Shown one piece after another: positions 5,970-9,356 of a stretch of DNA of 9,356 nucleotides. The DNA lies in assembly GCA_003487665.1 (NCBI GenBank), contig DNFA01000030.1, positions 370 to 9,725 on the forward strand. The letters are read 5' to 3'. A program made the translations under genes and the position numbers. The first letter of the stretch is position 1. Each line of letters opens with the position of its first letter. The notes under the pieces are model-generated. The model had not been told where the DNA came from. It saw only the letters and a list, made by a program, of their open reading frames with translations, and ran no database searches. Source of the stretch: Oscillibacter sp. (GTDB taxonomy: Bacteria; Bacillota; Clostridia; Oscillospirales; Oscillospiraceae).

Positions 5970-6348
5970 GCTGAAATGGAACCGGTTCGACACGTTGGTG
6001 GCGCTGACCGTGGCGCTGCTGGCCATCGTCTCCGCACTGCTGTTCTATCTGCCCCGCAGCCAGTCCGGCGCGCTGACCGTGGTGATCACCGCCTCCGGGC
6101 AGGAGGTGCAGCGCACGCCCCTGTCCGAATTCACCGCCGCCGACGTGGCGCATAACGGCTACACCCTGCACATCGCCGCCGCGGACGGCGGCGTGGCGGT
6201 GACGTCCAGCGACTGCCCCACCCAGGACTGCGTCCACACCGGACGCATCTCCCGCGCCGGGCAGTCCATCGTCTGCCTGCCGGCGCAGGTGGCCGTCCAG
6301 CTGGTGGGCGCGGCCACCCCGGACGCGCCGGACGTGATCGTGGGGTGA
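5944..6348 (+). CDS. NusG domain II-containing membrane protein (EetA-like)
   Basis: A 134-aa single-pass protein with a short cytoplasmic start (1-16), a membrane segment (about 17-36) and an extracytoplasmic NusG_II domain (about 43-134). The domain shows the typical SSDCPTQDC (88-96), the HTGRIS turn and QSIVCLP (107-113), with cysteines at 91, 96 and 111. Despite its name the family is not a transcription factor; its molecular role is unknown. Members often sit next to apbE and a Gx transporter, and one (EetA) belongs to the Listeria flavin-based electron transfer locus. I chose the ATG at 5944, inside the end of apbE, because the reading frame upstream is only an apbE shadow. A purine-rich GAGAGAGAGGG precedes it. 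The 26-base overlap implies coupled expression with apbE. Confidence 0.88.
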   Translation: MSTNPLHPELKWNRFDTLVALTVALLAIVSALLFYLPRSQSGALTVVITASGQEVQRTPLSEFTAADVAHNGYTLHIAAADGGVAVTSSDCPTQDCVHTGRISRAGQSIVCLPAQVAVQLVGAATPDAPDVIVG

Positions 6349-6352
6349 CGGC

Positions 6353-6862
6353 ATGAAGTGGACTACAAGAAATATCGCCCTGTGCGCCGTCTTAGCGGCA
6401 CTGGCGCTGGGGCTGAGCACGCTGGAGGGGCTGTTCCCCCTGTCCCTGATCGTCCCCCTGCCCGGCGTCAAGCTGGGGCTTGCCAACATCGTCACCGTGT
6501 TCGCCCTGTACCAGCTGGGCGCAGGCGCGGCGCTGGCCATCCTGCTGACCCGCTGTCTGCTAGGCGGTCTGTTCGCCGGCAACGTGTCGGCCATGCTGTT
6601 CTCCCTGCTGGGCGGCGTCACCGCCATGCTGGTGATGATCGCCCTGCGGCGCTGCCGCCGTCTCAGCGTCTACGGCGTATCCGTGGGCGGCGCGGCGGCA
6701 CACAACATCGGTCAGATGGCCGCCGCCTGCATCACGCTGGGCAGCACCATGGTGCTGGGCTACCTGCCCTTCCTGCTGGCCGTCTCCCTTGTGACCGGTA
6801 CCCTGACCGGCTTTGTCACCGCCCTGCTGATGCGGGCAACACAGCACATTCAATTTCGCTGA
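6353..6862 (+). CDS. Gx transporter family protein (Hpre_diP_synt_I, EetB-like)
   Basis: A 169-aa hydrophobic protein with about five to six membrane segments. It has the family signature PLPGVKLGLANI (35-46), then FSLLGG (83-88) and GGAAAHNIGQ (112-121). The family is often labelled heptaprenyl diphosphate synthase component I, but the fold resembles substrate-binding S components of ECF transporters, and no prenyl synthase catalytic motif (DDxxD) is present. Start 6353 lies four bases after the previous stop, with GGGGTGA as ribosome binding site. Together with apbE and the NusG_II gene it reproduces a block found in flavin-based extracellular electron transfer loci (EetB). The substrate cannot be deduced. 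The genuine prenyl synthase partner (component II) is not in this window. Confidence 0.87.
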   Translation: MKWTTRNIALCAVLAALALGLSTLEGLFPLSLIVPLPGVKLGLANIVTVFALYQLGAGAALAILLTRCLLGGLFAGNVSAMLFSLLGGVTAMLVMIALRRCRRLSVYGVSVGGAAAHNIGQMAAACITLGSTMVLGYLPFLLAVSLVTGTLTGFVTALLMRATQHIQFR

Positions 6863-6873
6863 GAGGTGGAACT

Positions 6874-7920
6874 ATGGATAAAAAAGACCAGATCATTTTG
6901 CAGCAGCTGGACGTGATCCGCTCCATGACGGAGAACAACGTCCGCCGCATGGGCAGCGACTTCTGGGGCACGCCCTTTGAAAGCGTGGGCAAAACGCCCG
7001 CCGCGCCCGCCGGTAAGGACGCGGAGAAGAACACCCCGCCCACCGCCGACGCCAAGCCCGGTGACAGCGTCCCCGACAAGGACGAGGAGCTGCCGCCTCC
7101 GGAGAAGATCGAGGATCTGCTGGCGGAGTTGGACAGCTACATCGGCCTGAAGGTGGTCAAGGACGAGGTACACGACCTGATCAACATGGTGCAGGTCTAC
7201 AAGCTCCGGGAGCAGCACGGCCTGCCCACCACCGACATGTCCCTGCACATGGTGTTCACCGGCAACCCCGGCACCGGCAAGACCATGATGGCGCGCATGA
7301 TGGCGCGCATCTACCGCAGCCTGGGCATCCTGTCCAAGGGACAGCTGGTGGAGGTGGATCGCAGCGGCCTTGTGGCCGGCTATGTGGGGCAGACCGCCCT
7401 CAAGACCCAGAAGGTCATCGAAAAGGCCATGGGCGGCGTGCTGTTCATCGACGAGGCCTACGCCCTCAACGGCCGCAGCGAGAACGACTTCGGTCAGGAG
7501 GCTATTGACACCATCCTCAAGGCCATGGAGGATCACCGGGACGATCTGGTGGTGATCGTGGCGGGCTACACCGACCTGATGGATAAGTTCATCCACTCCA
7601 ACCCCGGTCTGGAGAGCCGCTTCAACCGCTTCCTGCTGTTCGAGGACTACACCGTGGACGAGATGATGGGCATTTTCAAAATGCGCTGCGGCAAGGGCTA
7701 CGTCCTCGCCCCCGATGCGGAGCCGCTGGTGCGGGACTATATCGCCGAGGAGAGCGCCGACGGCAGCTTCGGCAACGGACGCGGCGTCCGCAACATCTTC
7801 GAGCACATTCTGGTGGCGCAGAACAACCGCCTTGCCAAAATGGACTCCGTCACCCGTGACGATCTCATGACCCTCACCGCCGACGATGTGCTCCACGCCC
7901 GCGGCAAGCTGGACGATTGA
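6874..7920 (+). CDS. AAA family ATPase of the CbxX/CfqX (SpoVK-like) group
   Basis: A 348-aa cytoplasmic ATPase, probably a hexameric remodelling motor. After a helical start (1-30) there is a disordered linker rich in Pro, Lys and Asp (about 38-78). The AAA module follows: Walker A GNPGTGKT (130-137), pore-loop region AGYVGQT (168-174) with the aromatic Y170, Walker B VLFIDEA (189-195), an arginine-finger region PGLESRF (244-250) and sensor-2 GNGRGVRN (300-307). The group includes CbbX, which repairs Rubisco, and SpoVK of sporulating Firmicutes. No Rubisco gene is seen, so a sporulation or general remodelling role is likelier. I chose the ATG at 6874, with GAGAGGTGG five bases upstream. The open frame extends back to 6358, but that part is a shadow of the preceding gene. 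It is the last gene of the operon. Confidence 0.9.
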   Translation: MDKKDQIILQQLDVIRSMTENNVRRMGSDFWGTPFESVGKTPAAPAGKDAEKNTPPTADAKPGDSVPDKDEELPPPEKIEDLLAELDSYIGLKVVKDEVHDLINMVQVYKLREQHGLPTTDMSLHMVFTGNPGTGKTMMARMMARIYRSLGILSKGQLVEVDRSGLVAGYVGQTALKTQKVIEKAMGGVLFIDEAYALNGRSENDFGQEAIDTILKAMEDHRDDLVVIVAGYTDLMDKFIHSNPGLESRFNRFLLFEDYTVDEMMGIFKMRCGKGYVLAPDAEPLVRDYIAEESADGSFGNGRGVRNIFEHILVAQNNRLAKMDSVTRDDLMTLTADDVLHARGKLDD

Positions 7921-7950
7921 AAAAAGAACCGCCTCCGGCGGTTCTTTTTT
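7920..7950 (+). terminator. Rho-independent terminator of the rpe operon
   Basis: GAACCGCC (7926-7933) and GGCGGTTC (7937-7944) form a perfect 8-bp stem with loop TCC. It is extended by A6 (7920-7925) and T6 (7945-7950). It begins at the last base of the AAA ATPase stop codon, and the A and T tails could let it work in both directions. Confidence 0.93.
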
Positions 7951-7960
7951 CGCTTTCCTC

Positions 7961-7988
7961 TTGCAATGACCACAATATGGTGTATAAT
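7961..7988 (+). promoter_or_regulatory. Predicted promoter of glyA
   Basis: TTGCAA (7961-7966), a 16-bp spacer and consensus TATAAT (7983-7988). Transcription would start near 7995, leaving a leader of about 36 bases with the ribosome binding site AAAGAGG (8016-8022). The short leader leaves no room for a riboswitch. Confidence 0.82.
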
Positions 7989-8031
7989 GTCATTTATATT
8001 TACACAAAATGCAGGAAAGAGGGTCATTGCA
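7962..8031. promoter_or_regulatory. Candidate operator: 10-bp inverted repeat around the glyA promoter
   Basis: TGCAATGACC (7962-7971) and GGTCATTGCA (8022-8031) are perfect inverted copies. The left arm overlaps the -35 box and the right arm ends on the A of the glyA start codon. A third half-copy, GTCATT (7989-7994), lies just after the -10 box. The arrangement suits a repressor that binds the GTCATTGCA half-sites. It does not resemble the PurR box of Bacillus as I know it. The regulator is unknown. Confidence 0.5.
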
Positions 8032-9230
8032 TGTCATCCAGAGTATTCGACTACATCGCGCAGGAGGAGCAGCGCCAGCAGACCACCGTGGAGCTGATCG
8101 CCAGCGAAAACTTCGTCAGCGCCGATGTGCTCCGCGCCGTGGGCAGCTGCCTCACCAACAAGTATTCCGAGGGCTATCCCGCCCGGCGCGCGCTGGGCAA
8201 TCAGGGGCGGTACTACGGCGGCTGCGCCGTGGTGGATCAGCTGGAGGAATACTGCATCGCCAGGTGGAAGGAGGTCTTTCACACCGACTACCATGTGAAC
8301 GTCCAGCCCCACAGCGGCTCCTCCGCCAACCTTGCGGCGTATTTCGCCCTGCTGCAGCCCGGCGACAGCATCCTGTCCATGAGCCTGTCCAACGGCGCGC
8401 ACCTGACCCACGGCTCCCCGGTGAATTTCTCCGGCAAGCTGTACGACATGCACTTTTACGATGTGGACGAGAACGGCTTCATCGACTACGACGCCATGGC
8501 GCGCATGGCGCGGACGCTCCGCCCCAAGCTGATCCTGGCCGGTGCATCGGCCTACAGCCGCATCATCGACTACCGGCGCTTCGCGGACGCCGCACGGGAA
8601 ACGGGCGCGCTGTTTATGGTGGACATGGCGCACGTGGCCGGTCTGGTGGCGGCGGGCGAGCATCCCAGCCCCTTCGGTCTGGCGGATGTGATCACCACCA
8701 CCACTCACAAGACCCTGCGCGGCCCCCGGGGCGGCCTGATCTTCTGCCGCCCGGAGCTGGCGAAGAGAATCGACAGCGCCGTGTTCCCCGGCACCCAGGG
8801 CGGCCCCCTGCAGCACGTCATCGCCGGAAAAGCGGTGGCGGCGGAGGAGGCGCTCACGCCCGCGTTCCGGACGTACATCCACGCGGTGGTGGCCAACAGC
8901 CGCGCCATGGCCGACGAGTTCACCGCCATGGGCTACAAGGTCGTCACCGGCGGCACGGATAACCACATGTTCCTGCTGGATCTCACGGACACCGGTCTGA
9001 CCGGCAAGCAGGTGCAGGAAGCGTTGGACGGCGCGGGCATTACCCTGAACAAGAACTGCGTGCCCGGCGACAGGCGCTCCCCCTTCCAGACCAGCGGCGT
9101 GCGCATCGGCACCGCCGCCATGACCACCCGTGGCTACACCGCGGAGGACTTCCGCCGCGTGGCGCACCGTATTGACGCCGTGCTGCGCACCCTGTCTCCT
9201 GCGGAGAACGCCGCCGATAAACGGGCGTAG
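8031..9230 (+). CDS. glyA: Serine hydroxymethyltransferase (short C-terminus)
   Basis: A PLP enzyme that converts serine and tetrahydrofolate to glycine and 5,10-methylene-tetrahydrofolate, the main source of one-carbon units. Visible motifs: ELIASENF (21-28), KYSEGYP (44-50), YYGG (61-64), VQPHSGSSAN (91-100), HLTHGSPVNFSGK (124-136), VDMAHVAGL (197-205), TTTTHKTLRGPRGG with PLP lysine K227, and GGTDNHMF (307-314). HSGSSAN has Ser where E. coli has Gln (HSGSQAN). An extra loop near 52-60 (RRALGNQGR), absent in E. coli, looks like a clostridial clade feature. The ATG at 8031 follows AAAGAGG by eight bases and opens on the conserved N-terminus; the in-frame upstream TTG at 7917 lies in the previous operon's terminator region. 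At 399 aa it is shorter than the usual 410-420. The family's last helix and tail (CARYPVY in E. coli) is missing, and the stop lies in a repeat motif. Confidence 0.95.
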   Translation: MSSRVFDYIAQEEQRQQTTVELIASENFVSADVLRAVGSCLTNKYSEGYPARRALGNQGRYYGGCAVVDQLEEYCIARWKEVFHTDYHVNVQPHSGSSANLAAYFALLQPGDSILSMSLSNGAHLTHGSPVNFSGKLYDMHFYDVDENGFIDYDAMARMARTLRPKLILAGASAYSRIIDYRRFADAARETGALFMVDMAHVAGLVAAGEHPSPFGLADVITTTTHKTLRGPRGGLIFCRPELAKRIDSAVFPGTQGGPLQHVIAGKAVAAEEALTPAFRTYIHAVVANSRAMADEFTAMGYKVVTGGTDNHMFLLDLTDTGLTGKQVQEALDGAGITLNKNCVPGDRRSPFQTSGVRIGTAAMTTRGYTAEDFRRVAHRIDAVLRTLSPAENAADKRA

Positions 9231-9258
9231 GGTACGACGTCCCGTCAGCGCGGCGGTG
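9227..9258. repeat. Dispersed repeat containing the glyA stop codon
   Basis: The segment opens with GTAGGG (9227-9232), the same six bases that begin the repeats at 31, 2988 and 9269. It continues as GGGTACGACGTCCC, matching the copy at 79-107. The TAG that ends glyA (9228-9230) lies inside GTAGGG. Confidence 0.6.
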
Positions 9259-9266
9259 CTGCTATC

Positions 9267-9342
9267 CTGTAGGGCGGGGCCTGCGTGCCCCGCCGGAAAA
9301 CATGCATATCGTGCGGCGGGACACATGGGTCCCGCCCTACAG
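9267..9342. repeat. Long composite palindrome with two inner hairpins
   Basis: Outer perfect 12-bp arms CTGTAGGGCGGG (9267-9278) and CCCGCCCTACAG (9331-9342) enclose two hairpins. The first is GGCGGGGC (9273-9280), loop CTGCGT, GCCCCGCC (9287-9294). The second is GGCGGGAC (9315-9322), loop ACATGG, GTCCCGCC (9329-9336). Both have 8-bp perfect stems and 6-base loops, like the hairpins at 197 and 2992. No T run follows, so it is not a standard terminator, although it is the only strong structure after glyA. Nothing else was seen to the end of the window. Confidence 0.75.
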
Positions 9343-9356
9343 AGCGGGTGCGGTAA

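Noticed and set aside
4854..6026. 390-codon minus-strand frame opposite apbE
   Set aside because: Antisense shadow of a well-supported gene; no ribosome binding site, domain or promoter.
6358..6873. N-terminal extension of the AAA ATPase to 520 aa
   Set aside because: The extension is a frame shadow of the Gx transporter gene with low-quality composition. The ATG at 6874 has a strong ribosome binding site.
7917..8030. Upstream in-frame extension of glyA
   Set aside because: It would start in the terminator hairpin and before the promoter; the ATG at 8031 matches the family N-terminus and has a ribosome binding site.
7989..8030. Glycine or other riboswitch before glyA
   Set aside because: The leader is only about 36 bases long, with no conserved aptamer sequence.

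Overview
The window is a GC-rich stretch of about 9.4 kb from a Gram-positive-type bacterium, most likely a gut member of the Oscillospiraceae or a close relative in the Clostridia. This placement is inferred from several signs: strong sigma-A-like promoters (TTGNNN, 16-18 bp, TATAAT), AGGAGG-type ribosome binding sites, a tRNA gene with an encoded CCA end, a SpoVK/CbxX-type AAA ATPase, a clostridial-style serine hydroxymethyltransferase, and GC-rich palindromic repeats in the gaps. No 16S or other decisive marker is present. Nothing looks like a phage, plasmid, transposase or CRISPR array.

Layout. Positions 1-265 hold no gene but several short palindromic and tandem repeats. A minus-strand gene (300-2054) encodes a Na/phosphate cotransporter fused to a PhoU-like domain, with its own terminator and promoter. 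Divergent from it, 2243-2713 encodes a small multidrug-export family membrane protein. A tRNA-Leu(CAA) follows at 2765-2851 with its own promoter and terminator. The gap 2894-3052 is filled by two more palindromic repeats. A minus-strand membrane protein with a zinc ribbon (3053-3484) stands divergent from the main operon.

The main operon (promoter 3609-3638, terminator 7920-7950) has six tightly packed or overlapping genes: rpe (pentose phosphate epimerase), recR (recombination repair), apbE (lipoprotein FAD:protein FMN transferase), a membrane-anchored NusG-domain-II protein, a Gx-transporter family membrane protein, and a CbxX/SpoVK-like AAA ATPase. The apbE, NusG-II and Gx trio resembles the fmnB-eetA-eetB part of the flavin-based extracellular electron transfer locus described in Listeria. 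This suggests a cell-surface redox or flavinylation function. The quinone synthesis, NADH dehydrogenase and FMN-carrier genes are not in this window.

Downstream, glyA (8031-9230) is a separate unit. Its promoter region carries a perfect 10-bp inverted repeat whose arms overlap the -35 box and the start codon. The GlyA C-terminus is about 20 residues shorter than usual, and its stop codon lies inside a conserved motif of the repeat family that fills the last 130 bases. The most interesting items are the flavinylation/EET-like cassette with its linked AAA ATPase, the mosaic palindromic repeats, the candidate glyA operator, and the repeat-associated GlyA truncation.
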